Positions 37,604-46,987 of a DNA stretch of 64,000 nt are shown piece by piece (the stretch's first letter is position 1; each line of letters begins with the position of its first letter). A program made the position numbers and the translations under genes. The notes below the pieces were generated by a model. It saw nothing but the letters and a program-made list of their open reading frames with translations. It was not told the origin of the DNA and did no database searches. The DNA lies in NCBI GenBank assembly GCA_027449885.1, contig DAIDKS010000047.1:62001-126000 (forward strand), read 5' to 3'. This DNA is from Acidimicrobiaceae bacterium (GTDB lineage Bacteria; Actinomycetota; Acidimicrobiia; Acidimicrobiales; RAAP-2).

Positions 37604-39585
37604 TACTCGTCCTCCGGAGCGCCGTGGCTCCCGATCTCGCGAACCACGTCCGCGACGAAATCGTCGAGCGGCACGCCCCGGACCGCCGCCGCTCGACCCC
37701 GCGCGTTCACTCCCACGGTTCGGGCCGCGACGTCGTCGTCACCGACGACGAGGACGTACGGGATCTTCGCCATCTTCGCCGTCCGGACCCGACCCCCCAG
37801 GGGCTCGCTCGCCAGGTCGACGCCGACCCGAACCCCCCGGTCCCGCAGGGTCGCGGCGACCGTCTCCGCGTACGCGTCGTGATCGTCCCGCACGCTCAGA
37901 ACCCGGACCTGTTCGGGACTCAGCCAGGTGGGCAAGTTGCCCGCGTAGTGCTCGAGGAGGACGCCGAAGAACCGCTCGATCGACCCGAAGAGCGCCCGGT
38001 GCAGCATGATCGGCCGGTGGCGCGCGTTGTCGGATCCCACGTACTCGAGATCGAAGCGCTCGGGGTGGTTGAAGTCGCACTGGATCGTGCTCAACTGCCA
38101 CGTCCGGCCGATCGCGTCGCGGACGTCGATGTCGATCTTCGGGCCGTAGAAGGCGGCGTCGCCCTTCTTGATCTCGTAGGGCAGCCCGAACTTCTCGAGG
38201 GCCTGGGTCAGGGCGTCGGTGGCCTTCTCCCAGATCTCGTCGGACCCCACGTACTTCTTCGGATCCTTCGTCGAGAGGTTCGCCGTGAACTCCGTGAACC
38301 CGAACGCCCGCAGCACGCTCATCACGAACTCGAGCAGCGAGGCGATCTCGTCCTGCAGCTGGTCCTCGCGGCAGTAGATGTGGGCGTCGTCCTGGGTGAA
38401 GCCCCGAATCCGCATCAGCCCGTGCAGGGTTCCCGCTCGCTCGTAGCGGTAGACCGTGCCGAGCTCGAAGAGGCGCAGCGGCAGCTCCCGGTAGCTCCGC
38501 GCCCGACTGCGGTAGATGAGGCAGTGCATGGGGCAGTTCATCGGCTTCATGTAGTACGTGCCGTTGTCCAGCTCCATGGGCGGATACATCCCGTCCTTGT
38601 AGAAGCTCAGGTGCCCCGACGTCTCGTAGAGCCGTTGGTTGGTGAGGTGCGGCGTCACCACGAACTCGTAGCCGCCCGCGAGGTGACGCGCTCGGCTGTA
38701 GTCCTCCATCTCCTTGCGGATGATGGCCCCGCGCGGGTGCCAGACGGCGAGGCCGCCACCGAGCTCGGACGGGAAGCTGAGCAGGTCGAGGTCGGTCACG
38801 AGACGACGGTGGTCACGCTTCTCGGCCTCCGCGAGCTGCGTCAGGTAGGCGTCGAGGGCCGCGGCCGACTCCCACGCCGTACCGTAGATCCGCTGCAACT
38901 GCGGTCGGTTCTCGTCGCCTCGCCAGTACGCGCCCGCGACGCGCATGAGCCGGAAGTGCCCCAGACGCCCGGTCGAGGGGACGTGGGGTCCCCGGCAGAG
39001 GTCGCGGAACGCCGGAGAGTTCGTGTACGCCGACACCGTGGGTCCGGCCTCGACCTCGCCCAGGTCCTCGTCGTCGTCGGCCCCGTGCGACACCGACGTG
39101 ATGATCTCAACCTTGAACGGCTGGTCCGCGAAGATCCTGAGACCCTCCTCGACGGAGTGCTCCGATCGGGTGAAGGGTTGATCCTCCGCCATGATCGCGC
39201 GCATCTCCGCCTCGATGCGCTCGAGGTCGGCGTCCGTGAAACGCTCCCCACCCGGGAGCTCGAAGTCATAGTAGAAGCCGTTCTCGACCGCCGGCCCGAT
39301 CGCGTAGTGCGCCCCCGGCCAGAGTCGGGTGACGGCCTGGGCGAGGACGTGGGCGGTCGAGTGACGTATCACCTCGCGGCCCTCGGCACTCGCCGCCGTG
39401 ACGATGCGGACCTGGTCGCCGTCGCCGAGGGGCGCCGCGAGGTCGACCAGGTGCCCGCCGATGGCGCCGACCAGGGCGTCCTTCCTCAGACGCGGGCCGA
39501 TCGCTCCGGCGAGATCCGCGACGGTCGAGCCCGGGGGCATCGTCCTCGTCGTCCCGTCGGGTAGCTCCACCGTTATGTCCGCCAT
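37603..39585 (-). CDS. thrS: Threonine--tRNA ligase
   Basis: ThrRS of 660 residues: TGS domain (1-65), editing domain with HSTAHVLAQAVTRLWPGAHYAIGPAVENGFYYDF, catalytic domain with MKPMNCPMHCLIYRS, RYERAGTLHGLMRIRGFTQDDAHIYC and LHRALFGSIERFFGVLLEHYAG, and an anticodon domain at the C-terminus. Zinc ligands include the Cys of MNCPMH. ATG start with GAAAGG upstream. It heads the thrS-HIT unit in front of pgsA. Confidence 0.96.
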   Translation of the reverse strand: MADITVELPDGTTRTMPPGSTVADLAGAIGPRLRKDALVGAIGGHLVDLAAPLGDGDQVRIVTAASAEGREVIRHSTAHVLAQAVTRLWPGAHYAIGPAVENGFYYDFELPGGERFTDADLERIEAEMRAIMAEDQPFTRSEHSVEEGLRIFADQPFKVEIITSVSHGADDDEDLGEVEAGPTVSAYTNSPAFRDLCRGPHVPSTGRLGHFRLMRVAGAYWRGDENRPQLQRIYGTAWESAAALDAYLTQLAEAEKRDHRRLVTDLDLLSFPSELGGGLAVWHPRGAIIRKEMEDYSRARHLAGGYEFVVTPHLTNQRLYETSGHLSFYKDGMYPPMELDNGTYYMKPMNCPMHCLIYRSRARSYRELPLRLFELGTVYRYERAGTLHGLMRIRGFTQDDAHIYCREDQLQDEIASLLEFVMSVLRAFGFTEFTANLSTKDPKKYVGSDEIWEKATDALTQALEKFGLPYEIKKGDAAFYGPKIDIDVRDAIGRTWQLSTIQCDFNHPERFDLEYVGSDNARHRPIMLHRALFGSIERFFGVLLEHYAGNLPTWLSPEQVRVLSVRDDHDAYAETVAATLRDRGVRVGVDLASEPLGGRVRTAKMAKIPYVLVVGDDDVAARTVGVNARGRAAAVRGVPLDDFVADVVREIGSHGAPEDE

Positions 39586-39601
39586 GGCGACCTTTCGACC
39601 G

Positions 39602-40726
39602 CTACAGAGTAACCCCGAGCAACGCGGCGGCCGCGGCGACGTTGTAGCCCGCGTGGGCCGCTTCGTCGACCGCCGCCAACGCCGCGGGAGTGTTCAGATC
39701 GTCGTCGAGGGCGGCGCGCACGTCCTCGATCACCGTCGACGGACGCCCCGTCACGAGGGTCGACTCCCACGTCGACAGTCGGGACTGCGCTCGTAGCAAC
39801 AACTCCTCGCGCCACTCCCAGTCGGTGCGGTAGTGCTGGTCGAGCAGGGCGAGTCGAACCGCCGCGGGCGAGCTGCGACGTACCAGATCGGAGACGAACA
39901 CCAGGTTGCCGAGTGACTTCGACATCTTCGCGCCCTCGAGCCCGACGAGGCCCACGTGGAGCCAGTGCTTCACGAACGGGGCACCCGTCACGGACTCCGA
40001 CTGCGCCGCTTCGCACTCGTGGTGGGGGTACACCAGGTCGCGACCGCCACCGTGGACGTCGAGCGTCTCGCCGAGGTCGCGCATGGCGAGCGCCGAGCAC
40101 TCGACGTGCCAGCCAGGTCGGCCCGCTCCCCATCGGGAGTCCCAGGCCGGCTCGTCATCCAGGGAGGGCTGCCAGAGCACGAAGTCCAGTGGGTCCCGCT
40201 TGCGCGGGTCCTCGGGCCACGCCCCGTGCTGCGCCGACACCGGGATCATGGTCTCGCGCGGGAAGTGACTCACCTGGCCGTAGCGGGCGAACTTCTGGGT
40301 CTCGAAGTAGACCCACCCGTCGACCTCGTACGCGTACCCTCGCTCGAAGAGCTGGCCGATCAGGGTCAGGATCTCGGGGATGGCCCCCGTCGCCCGCGGC
40401 TCCGTGTAGCAGGGCAGGAGATTGAGCAACTGCATGTCGCGCTCGAAGATCGCCATCTCCTCGGCGGCGAGGTCCAAGTAGTGGACGCCGAGCTCACGGG
40501 ACTTGCGCAGGATGTCGTCGTCGACGTCGGTGACGTTACGCACGCACCGAGTGTCGTGGCCGCTGTCGCGCAGGCGTCGCTGGAGGACGTCGAAGGTCAG
40601 GTAGACGTACGCGTGGCCGAGGTGGGCCGCGTCGTACGGCGTGATGCCGCAGCTGTAGAGGGTGACGGTCGGCCCCGGGTCCATCGTGAAGACCCCCCGA
40701 CGGGCGGTGTCGTAGAGGCGGATCAC
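39602..40726 (-). CDS. mshC: Cys-GlcN-Ins ligase MshC (mycothiol biosynthesis)
   Basis: ATP-dependent ligase of 374 residues related to CysRS, joining cysteine to glucosaminyl-inositol. CGITPYDAAHLGHA (26-39) is the MshC form of the HIGH region; CysRS has CGPTVYD and HIGH. Other support: NVTDVDDDIL, GAGRPGWHVECSALA (Cys210), YPHHECE and GAKMSKSLGN (KMSKS near 267-271). The tRNA anticodon part of CysRS is missing. It is shorter than mycobacterial MshC (about 410). Start GTG overlaps the npdG stop as GTGA. It pairs with mshD at 3939-4769. Confidence 0.88.
   Translation of the reverse strand: MIRLYDTARRGVFTMDPGPTVTLYSCGITPYDAAHLGHAYVYLTFDVLQRRLRDSGHDTRCVRNVTDVDDDILRKSRELGVHYLDLAAEEMAIFERDMQLLNLLPCYTEPRATGAIPEILTLIGQLFERGYAYEVDGWVYFETQKFARYGQVSHFPRETMIPVSAQHGAWPEDPRKRDPLDFVLWQPSLDDEPAWDSRWGAGRPGWHVECSALAMRDLGETLDVHGGGRDLVYPHHECEAAQSESVTGAPFVKHWLHVGLVGLEGAKMSKSLGNLVFVSDLVRRSSPAAVRLALLDQHYRTDWEWREELLLRAQSRLSTWESTLVTGRPSTVIEDVRAALDDDLNTPAALAAVDEAAHAGYNVAAAAALLGVTL
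39606..39611 (-). promoter_or_regulatory. -10 box TACTCT for thrS
   Basis: TACTCT on the minus strand lies 20 bases before the thrS ATG, within the last codons of mshC. Confidence 0.4.
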
Positions 40727-41373
40727 GCGTCGAGGCCCTGCAGCGTCACGTAGGAGTGCGCGCGGTAGGCGATGTTCACCGAGATGCACACGGCCGTGAA
40801 GGCCTCCACCGCGCTCGCGAGCGAGAGGGACCCCGCGACGACCGGCCGCAGCCCCGGCATGACCCGCACGAGCTCCGCGACCTGGTCGCGAGCGGCCCCG
40901 TCGTCGCCGACGATCACGACGTCCGCGGCGAGACCGCTGTCCAGGTCCTCCATCTGCGCCGCCGGCAGGTGGTGGAAGGCCCCGACGACCGATGAGGTTG
41001 GCAGGAGCGCCGCCACCTGAGCCGCCACCGAGCCCCGTGGGGGGTAGAGCGGCAGCATCTCACGCCCCTCCTTCACGAGCGCGTTGACCATCGAGACGAC
41101 GACCTTGCCCGCGAGAGCCTCGCGGAGCGGTCGGACCGTCGCGAGTGTCGACTCCCAGGGCGTGGCCACGATCACGACGTCGGCCCCTGCGGCCTCGCCG
41201 TTGCCCGCACCCCGGACCGCCCCCCCACCCCGGGGAGTGAGATGGGCTGCCACCTCCGCGGCGCGCTCAGGGTCGCGCGAGCCGATCACGACGTCGTGAC
41301 CCCCGCTCGCCAGCCGAATCGCCACGCCGCGTCCCGCCGGACCCGTACCGCCCAGAATTCCGATCGTCGCCAT
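40723..41373 (-). CDS. npdG: Coenzyme F420-dependent NADP oxidoreductase
   Basis: Rossmann-fold enzyme of 216 residues that passes hydride between F420 and NADP. Motifs: IGILGGTGPAGRG with VVIGSRDPERA (NADP phosphate contact through Ser-Arg), VIVATPWEST, MVNALVKEG and VGAFHHLPA. It shows the organism uses F420. ATG 41373 is chosen over an in-frame GTG at 41379 because GAGG lies five bases upstream. It is followed by mshC with a GTGA overlap. Confidence 0.87.
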   Translation of the reverse strand: MATIGILGGTGPAGRGVAIRLASGGHDVVIGSRDPERAAEVAAHLTPRGGGAVRGAGNGEAAGADVVIVATPWESTLATVRPLREALAGKVVVSMVNALVKEGREMLPLYPPRGSVAAQVAALLPTSSVVGAFHHLPAAQMEDLDSGLAADVVIVGDDGAARDQVAELVRVMPGLRPVVAGSLSLASAVEAFTAVCISVNIAYRAHSYVTLQGLDA

Positions 41374-41402
41374 CGTCACCTCGCTGCGAAAAACCCTGGC
41401 AG

Positions 41403-41409
41403 TACGCTA
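41403..41409. promoter_or_regulatory. Shared symmetric -10 box TACGCTA (npdG-mshC and fabI)
   Basis: Plus strand: TACGCT, six bases, then the fabI ATG. Minus strand: TAGCGT, about 30 bases before the npdG ATG with its GAGG site. The only 41 bases between the two starts contain no other -10-like hexamer. Confidence 0.6.
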
Positions 41410-41414
41410 ACAAC

Positions 41415-42194
41415 ATGGGCCTCCTCTCCGATCACCGGATCCTCGTCACGGGCGTGCTCACGGACGACTCCCTCGCTTTCGCCATCGCTGAACGAGCCAT
41501 CGCCGAAGGCGCCACGATCGCCCTGTCGGGAGCGGGACGGGGACTCTCCCTCACACGCCGAACCGCCCGCAAGCTGGGCGACGTCGGCGACGTCATCGAA
41601 CTCGACGTCACCGATCCGTCCCAGGTGACGGCCGCGGCGGCGGCCCTCGACGCGCGCTTCGGACGACTCGACGGCGTCGTCCACGCCATCGGCTACGCGC
41701 CGCCCAGTTGCCTCGGCCAGGGCATGTTCGTCTCCCCCTTCGAGGACGTGGCCACGGCGCTGCACGTGTCGACCTACTCCCTCGCCGCCCTGGTGGGCGC
41801 CCTCCGACCCCTCCTCGCGCGCTCGACGGCACACGGCGGTGCCTCGGTGCTCGCCCTCGACTTCGACGGGTCCCGTGCGTACCCCATGTACGACTGGATG
41901 GGCGTGATGAAGGCGGGACTGGAGTCCCTCGGCCGCTACCTCGCTCGAGAGGTCGGCGCCGACCGCATCCGCGTCAACATGCTCGCCGCGGGCCCGATCC
42001 GCACCATGGCCGCGAAGTCGATCCCGGGCTTCTCGGTCTTCGAGGACAGCTGGGCCGAGCGGGCCCCCCTCGGGTGGGACGTCCGCGACGCCAGTGCGGT
42101 CGCGGACACTGCCCTTGCGCTGCTCTCACCCCTCCTGCGCGCCACCACGGGCTCCATCGTCCACGTCGACGGCGGCGCTCACGCCATGGGTTAG
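41415..42194 (+). CDS. fabI: Enoyl-ACP reductase (FabI/InhA type)
   Basis: Short-chain-dehydrogenase-fold enoyl reductase of 259 residues that completes each fatty-acid elongation cycle. It resembles Inh[50 protein letters not shown] with catalytic Tyr159 and Lys166, and [13 protein letters not shown]. The ATG is preceded by TACGCT and six bases, so it is probably leaderless. It is 39 kb from the fabD-fabG-acpP-fabF cluster. Confidence 0.93.
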   Translation: MGLLSDHRILVTGVLTDDSLAFAIAERAIAEGATIALSGAGRGLSLTRRTARKLGDVGDVIELDVTDPSQVTAAAAALDARFGRLDGVVHAIGYAPPSCLGQGMFVSPFEDVATALHVSTYSLAALVGALRPLLARSTAHGGASVLALDFDGSRAYPMYDWMGVMKAGLESLGRYLAREVGADRIRVNMLAAGPIRTMAAKSIPGFSVFEDSWAERAPLGWDVRDASAVADTALALLSPLLRATTGSIVHVDGGAHAMG

Positions 42195-44062
42195 CGAGCC
42201 TGCGGCGCGAACTGGGTCTCGTAGAGAGTCCGGTACAGACCACCGCGCGCCATGAGGTCCTCGTGCGTGCCGCGCTCGACGATCGCGCCGCCGTCGACCA
42301 CGAGGATCTGGTCGGCGTGACGGACCGTCGACAGACGGTGCGCGATGACCAGCGACGTACGATCGGCCATCGTCTCGTCGAGAGCTCGCTGCACCGCGGC
42401 CTCACTCTCGGCGTCGAGGTGCGCCGTGGCCTCGTCGAGCACGACCAGCCGCGGGCCCTTCAGGAGTAGACGGGCGATCGCCACCCGCTGCTTCTCGCCA
42501 CCCGAGAGGCGGTACCCCCGTTCCCCCACCACGGTGTCGAGCCCCTGCGGCAGCGCCGCCACGAGCGGCCAGATGTGGGCCGATCGCAGGGCGCGCTCGA
42601 GGTCCGCGTCGGTTGCCTCGGGTCGGGCGAACAGGAGGTTCGCTCGCAGCGTGTCGTGGAAGAGGTGGGCGTCCTGGGTGACCACTCCCACCGTCGCGGC
42701 GAGCGAGGCACTGGTCGCGTCCCTCAGATCGCACCCGTTGATCGACACCGAACCCGCGTCGACGTCGTAGAGCCGAGTGGCCAGCGCGGACATCGTCGTC
42801 TTCCCGGCCCCGCTCGGTCCGACCAGGGCGGTCACCGTTCCCGGCGCCACGGTGAAGGAGACGTCGTGCAGCACGGGCGTGCGCGGCGTGTCGTCGAGCG
42901 TGGCGACGGCCTCGAGCGACGCGAGGGAGACCTCCTCGGCACCCGGGTACGAGAAGTCGACGTGATCGAAGCGAAGGGTGGCGGGCCCCCCGGGGATGGG
43001 CACCGCATTCGGGGACTCGGCGATCATCGGCTCGAGGTCGAGCACTTCGAAGAGCCGCTCGAAGCTGACCATCGCCGACATGTAGTCGATGTTGAGGTTC
43101 GAGAGCTGGGTGAGCGGCCCGTAGAGTCGCCCGAGGTAGGCGGTGAGGGCGACCACGGTGCCGATCCGTAGTGTTCCCTGAACCACCCCGACGCCCCCGT
43201 ACCCGTACGCGAACGCCGTCGCGAGCGACGCCGTCAGTCCCAGGGCGACGAAGAAGACGCGCTGGTAGGTCGCTTGGCGCACGCCCATGTCGCGCACCTC
43301 GCCAGCCCGACGCCGGAACGTCGCCAACTCCTCGCCCGGTCGCCCGAACAGTTTCACCAGGACGGCCCCCGCGACGTTGAAGCGCTCGGACATCACCGCG
43401 TTCATCTGGGCGTTGAGCTCCATTCCGCGCTGGAAGAGGGTCCCCAGCCGTCGACCGACCAGACGGGCCGGGATGAGGAAGAGCGGGAGCAGCACGAGCG
43501 ACACCACGGTGATCGGCCAGCTCAGCACCAGCATCGTCGCGATGATGATCACCACCAGGACCACGTTGCCCACGACGTTCGAGAAGAGGTCCGTGAAGGC
43601 CTGCTGGGCGCCGATCACGTCGTTGTTCAGGCGACTGATCAGCGCCCCCGTCTGGGTGCGACTGAAGAACGCGATCGGCATCCTCTGGATGTGCTCGTAG
43701 ACGGCCGAGCGCAGATCGAAGATCAGACCCTCCCCGATCACGGCCGAGATGCGCCGCTGGATGAGCGAGAGCACTGCGTCCGCGATCGCGAGACCGGCCG
43801 TGAGCAGCGCCAGCCCGATGATGAGTCCCTCACGTCGCTGGACGATCCCCCGGTCGATGATGGCCCGCAAGACGAGTGGCGAGACCGAGCTCACGATCGC
43901 GTCGAGGACGACGGCGGCGAGGAAGACCTCCAGGATTCGTCGATAGGGAGCCGCGAACGTGATGACGCGCCGCAGCGTCCCCCGCTTGATCCGGTGCTCG
44001 AGGAGGGCCCGGTCGCGACGGAGCGACCGCATTCCCGGCCCTCCCATTCCGTGCATCGACAT
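42191..44062 (-). CDS. ABC exporter, fused membrane and ATPase half-transporter
   Basis: Type IV ABC half-transporter of 623 residues: six membrane helices (about 35-320) and an ATPase domain with Walker [10 protein letters not shown], signature [16 protein letters not shown], Walker [13 protein letters not shown] and switch His in IAHRLST. It resembles MsbA/BmrA-like multidrug or lipid exporters and should act as a homodimer, since no partner gene is adjacent. ATG start with GGAGGTGG. Convergent with fabI (4-base overlap). Substrate unknown. Confidence 0.87.
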   Translation of the reverse strand: MSMHGMGGPGMRSLRRDRALLEHRIKRGTLRRVITFAAPYRRILEVFLAAVVLDAIVSSVSPLVLRAIIDRGIVQRREGLIIGLALLTAGLAIADAVLSLIQRRISAVIGEGLIFDLRSAVYEHIQRMPIAFFSRTQTGALISRLNNDVIGAQQAFTDLFSNVVGNVVLVVIIIATMLVLSWPITVVSLVLLPLFLIPARLVGRRLGTLFQRGMELNAQMNAVMSERFNVAGAVLVKLFGRPGEELATFRRRAGEVRDMGVRQATYQRVFFVALGLTASLATAFAYGYGGVGVVQGTLRIGTVVALTAYLGRLYGPLTQLSNLNIDYMSAMVSFERLFEVLDLEPMIAESPNAVPIPGGPATLRFDHVDFSYPGAEEVSLASLEAVATLDDTPRTPVLHDVSFTVAPGTVTALVGPSGAGKTTMSALATRLYDVDAGSVSINGCDLRDATSASLAATVGVVTQDAHLFHDTLRANLLFARPEATDADLERALRSAHIWPLVAALPQGLDTVVGERGYRLSGGEKQRVAIARLLLKGPRLVVLDEATAHLDAESEAAVQRALDETMADRTSLVIAHRLSTVRHADQILVVDGGAIVERGTHEDLMARGGLYRTLYETQFAPQAR

Positions 44063-44080
44063 GCTCCACCTCCGGCGGCC

Positions 44081-44086
44081 AGTGTA
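44081..44086 (-). promoter_or_regulatory. -10 box TACACT for the ABC exporter
   Basis: TACACT on the minus strand, 18 bases before the ATG, upstream of a strong GGAGGTGG ribosome site. Confidence 0.4.
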
Positions 44087-44101
44087 GGAACGACCCCCCG
44101 T

Positions 44102-44743
44102 CTACGCCCCGGCGACGGCGCTCACGAGGATGAGCACCCCGAGACCGGTCATCACCACGCCTCCCGTGGCGCGCAGCGCGACGAGGCGTGTCGGTGTCGA
44201 GGCCAGCCACTCTCGCGCCGTACCGGCGATGAGCCCCCACGTCGAGTCGCTCACGAAGGCCATGACGCTGAAGAGGACGCCGAAGACGAGCAGCTGGGTC
44301 GTCACGTGACCCCGAGCGGAGTCGACGAAGTGGGGAAAGACCGCCGCGAAGAAGACGAGCGACTTCGGGTTGAGGACACCGACCGTGAAGCCCTGACGCA
44401 CGATCTGACGCGCGCGCGGGCGCTGCGCCTCGCGGCGGGTCATCTCGCGAGCGTGGGCGTGGCGGTGGCGTAACGCCTCGACGCCCAGCCCGACGAGGTA
44501 GAGACCTCCCGCGAGCTGCAGCGCGATGGAGAAGGCGTGCGAACGCGAGAGCAGGGGGCCGAGCCCTAGGGCGACCACGAAAGAGAGCAGCAGCGTCCCG
44601 AGGGAGTTGCCGAGAACGGTGAGGACGGCGACGGTGCGACCCCACGCGACGCCGCGGGCGAGGGTGAAGAGCACGCTGGGCCCGGGCACGATGATGATCG
44701 CCATCGACGCGACGACGAAGGTGGCCAGCTGGCTCGCCGTCAT
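44102..44743 (-). CDS. LysE/RhtB-family amino-acid exporter
   Basis: Membrane protein of 213 residues with about six hydrophobic segments. The N-terminal IVPGPSVLFTLARGVAWGR and GFTVGVLNPKSLVFFAAVFPHF are diagnostic of RhtB/LysE exporters of amino acids or derivatives. Start ATG 44743 overlaps the upstream YczE-like gene stop as ATGA. It lies in a minus-strand run of transporters. Substrate cannot be read. Confidence 0.85.
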   Translation of the reverse strand: MTASQLATFVVASMAIIIVPGPSVLFTLARGVAWGRTVAVLTVLGNSLGTLLLSFVVALGLGPLLSRSHAFSIALQLAGGLYLVGLGVEALRHRHAHAREMTRREAQRPRARQIVRQGFTVGVLNPKSLVFFAAVFPHFVDSARGHVTTQLLVFGVLFSVMAFVSDSTWGLIAGTAREWLASTPTRLVALRATGGVVMTGLGVLILVSAVAGA

Positions 44744-45393
44744 CGAGCCATCCGCTGCGAGATCCACTCGGCCCCCCGCAGCCCCGCACCGATGGCGAAG
44801 CCGATCGTGCTCGCGAAGACGGCCGTCCCGACGCCGACCGTTCCCCCGAGCAGCCACCCGATGACGAGCACGGTGGCCTCGAGCGAGAGTCGAACGTAGA
44901 CGGCGCTGACTCCGAGGCGACGGTGGAGACTCGTCATGAGTCCATCGCGAGGCCCCGGACCGAGACCCGTGGTGAGGTAGAGGGCGCTGCCCACCCCGAT
45001 GGCCGCGACCGCGAGCACCACGAAGAGCCCCCGGCCCACCTGACTCGCCGGCACCGGCACGTTCGTGGCGGTGAGGTCCAGCACCCCCGCGATGACGACC
45101 AGATTCGTCACGGTGCCCAGCCCCGGTCGCTCCCGCAACGGCCACCACAGCAGCAGCACCACGGCGCTGATCGCGATCGTCGACCAGCCGATCGGCACGT
45201 GGGCGTGACGGGCGATCCCTTGCGCGAAGACCGTCCACGGCGTCGCGCCCCAATCGGAGCGCACCAGCAGTCCCTCGCCGAGGCCGAACAAACCCAGACC
45301 GAGTAGGAGGGGGAACCACGTGACGGGTCGCGCGGCCCAGGTCGACGGGGCCCGCCAGACGGTCGCCGGGATCCGATGACTGAGTCCGGCCAT
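44740..45393 (-). CDS. YczE/YitT-like membrane protein
   Basis: Protein of 217 residues with about five hydrophobic segments. LGLGLFGLGEGLLVRSDWGATPWTVFAQG and TTGLGPGPRDGLMTSLHRR match the YczE group, one of whose members affects surfactin production in Bacillus. Function is unknown. ATG lies three bases after the DHA2 transporter stop, and its own stop overlaps the LysE start, so it is part of the export operon. Confidence 0.78.
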   Translation of the reverse strand: MAGLSHRIPATVWRAPSTWAARPVTWFPLLLGLGLFGLGEGLLVRSDWGATPWTVFAQGIARHAHVPIGWSTIAISAVVLLLWWPLRERPGLGTVTNLVVIAGVLDLTATNVPVPASQVGRGLFVVLAVAAIGVGSALYLTTGLGPGPRDGLMTSLHRRLGVSAVYVRLSLEATVLVIGWLLGGTVGVGTAVFASTIGFAIGAGLRGAEWISQRMAR

Positions 45394-45396
45394 GTC

Positions 45397-46980
45397 CTAG
45401 TCTGCGAGATCCGCGGCGACCGAGGCGAATCCCCCACCGTCGCGCGTGACCGCCGCCGCGACCGCAGCGGCGACGACGAGCAGGATGGCTGACGCCCCGA
45501 GGGCGAGATGGAGCCCGTGGGCGAGCGCGCCGTAGGCCGCCCCGACGACGCGGTTGATGATGGCCTGGACGGCGGCACTACTCGTGCCGGCGGCCTGGGC
45601 CGCCTGGGCTGACAGGGTCCCGGTGGTGAGCGCCGTGATCACTTCGCGCCGGAACGATGGCGGGACCCCGATCGACGCCAGGCGGTTCATCAGGTCGACG
45701 GTGAGCTGCCCGTTCACGACCGACCCCAGGACGGCCACCCCCGCCACCGCGCCGAGCTCGCGAGCCGTATTGACGGTCGACGAGGCCATTCCCGAGTGCG
45801 ACGCCGGGATTGCCGCGAGGGCGCTCGCCGTGACGGGCACCACCACGATCCCGAATCCCACGCCGGCGAGTCCCATCGCACCCCCGAGGCTGCCGACGGA
45901 CGCGTGGGGGCCGATCACCAGATCCGTCGCGACGACGCCCGCCGCGGCGATCACGGCCCCGAGCACCATCGGCAGTCGCGCTCCCCGTCGCGACACCCAG
46001 GCCCCGGCGACGAGCGACCCCACGACCATTCCCGCGAGCATGGGGGCGAAGTCCAGCGCCAGCTCGAAGGGGCTCGCCCCGACCACGACTTCCAGATAGA
46101 GGGCCACGAAGAAGAAGATCGAGAAGACGGCGAAGTAGCTCGCGAAGGCCACCGCGTTCGCGCCGAAGAAGACGGGGCGGCGAAAGTAGCGCAGGTCGAC
46201 CATGGGGTGGTCGCTACGGTGCTCGACCACGGCGAACGCCACCGCCGCGACGACGGCGACGACGTACCAGGTGATCACGTGTCCCGATCGATATCCCAGG
46301 TTCTCGCCGGCGATGGTCGCGTACGTGGCCGACGCCAGGGCGACCGCGCTGAGCGCGAAGCCGGCCGCGTCGACCCGACCGTGCGCCGCCGGCACGAAGC
46401 GCGGCAGCGTCACGACACCGGCGATCAGCACGGCCCCGCCGAAGACCACGTTGAACCAGAAGACCGCGCGCCACGACCACGCACCGACCATGAGACCCCC
46501 GAGGACCGGTCCCATCGCCAGCGCGAGGCCGGAGACGGCCGCCCACACCCCCAGGGCGCGGGCCCGTCGACGGGGCTCGGGGAAGAGGTGACGGATGAGC
46601 GAGAGCGTGCCGGGCTCGGACGCCGCCGCCCCGACGCCCATGATCACGCGCCCGGCGATGAGCGTCGTCGGGGTATCGGCGACGGCGCACGCGACCGATC
46701 CGACAAGGAAGACGACGACGCCGCCGAGCAGGACCGTCGTGCGACCGAAGAGGTCGGCGAGTCCCCCGAAGAGCAGCATCAGGCTCGCGAACGCGAGGGC
46801 GTAGGCCCCGACGACCCACTGCAGGTCGGTGACCCCGGCGTGGAGATCGCTCTGCACGCCGGTGAGGATCGGGCTGACGACCGTGTTGTCGAGGAACGTG
46901 AGGAAGAGCAGGGCCATCAACGCGACGAACCCCGGTGCACCACGACGGGTGCGTCCCGAGGTGACGACGCGACCGCTCAC
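45397..46980 (-). CDS. DHA2-family drug:proton antiporter (14-helix MFS)
   Basis: Transporter of 527 residues with about 14 membrane helices in the EmrB/QacA pattern. Motif A-like GGLADLFGRTTVLLGG, motif C-like ALAMGPVLGGLMVGAWSWR and LDNTVVSPIL at helix 1 are present. The GTG start is six bases after AATAGT, a weak -10, and only seven bases after the stop of the neocarzinostatin-like gene. Substrate unknown; the neighbouring secreted binding-fold protein hints at a small hydrophobic molecule. Confidence 0.86.
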   Translation of the reverse strand: MSGRVVTSGRTRRGAPGFVALMALLFLTFLDNTVVSPILTGVQSDLHAGVTDLQWVVGAYALAFASLMLLFGGLADLFGRTTVLLGGVVVFLVGSVACAVADTPTTLIAGRVIMGVGAAASEPGTLSLIRHLFPEPRRRARALGVWAAVSGLALAMGPVLGGLMVGAWSWRAVFWFNVVFGGAVLIAGVVTLPRFVPAAHGRVDAAGFALSAVALASATYATIAGENLGYRSGHVITWYVVAVVAAVAFAVVEHRSDHPMVDLRYFRRPVFFGANAVAFASYFAVFSIFFFVALYLEVVVGASPFELALDFAPMLAGMVVGSLVAGAWVSRRGARLPMVLGAVIAAAGVVATDLVIGPHASVGSLGGAMGLAGVGFGIVVVPVTASALAAIPASHSGMASSTVNTARELGAVAGVAVLGSVVNGQLTVDLMNRLASIGVPPSFRREVITALTTGTLSAQAAQAAGTSSAAVQAIINRVVGAAYGALAHGLHLALGASAILLVVAAAVAAAVTRDGGGFASVAADLAD

Positions 46981-46987
46981 GGGGCGA

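Noticed and set aside
37624..39564. A 646-codon open frame opposite thrS, and similar long frames opposite alaS/rarA, aspS and rel.
   Set aside because: High GC removes stops from antisense frames; the translations are Arg/His/Gly-rich without motifs, while the other strand encodes obvious enzymes.
39602..40726. Annotation as cysteinyl-tRNA synthetase.
   Set aside because: CGITPYDAAHLGHA and the missing anticodon domain match MshC, and mycothiol genes are present in the window.
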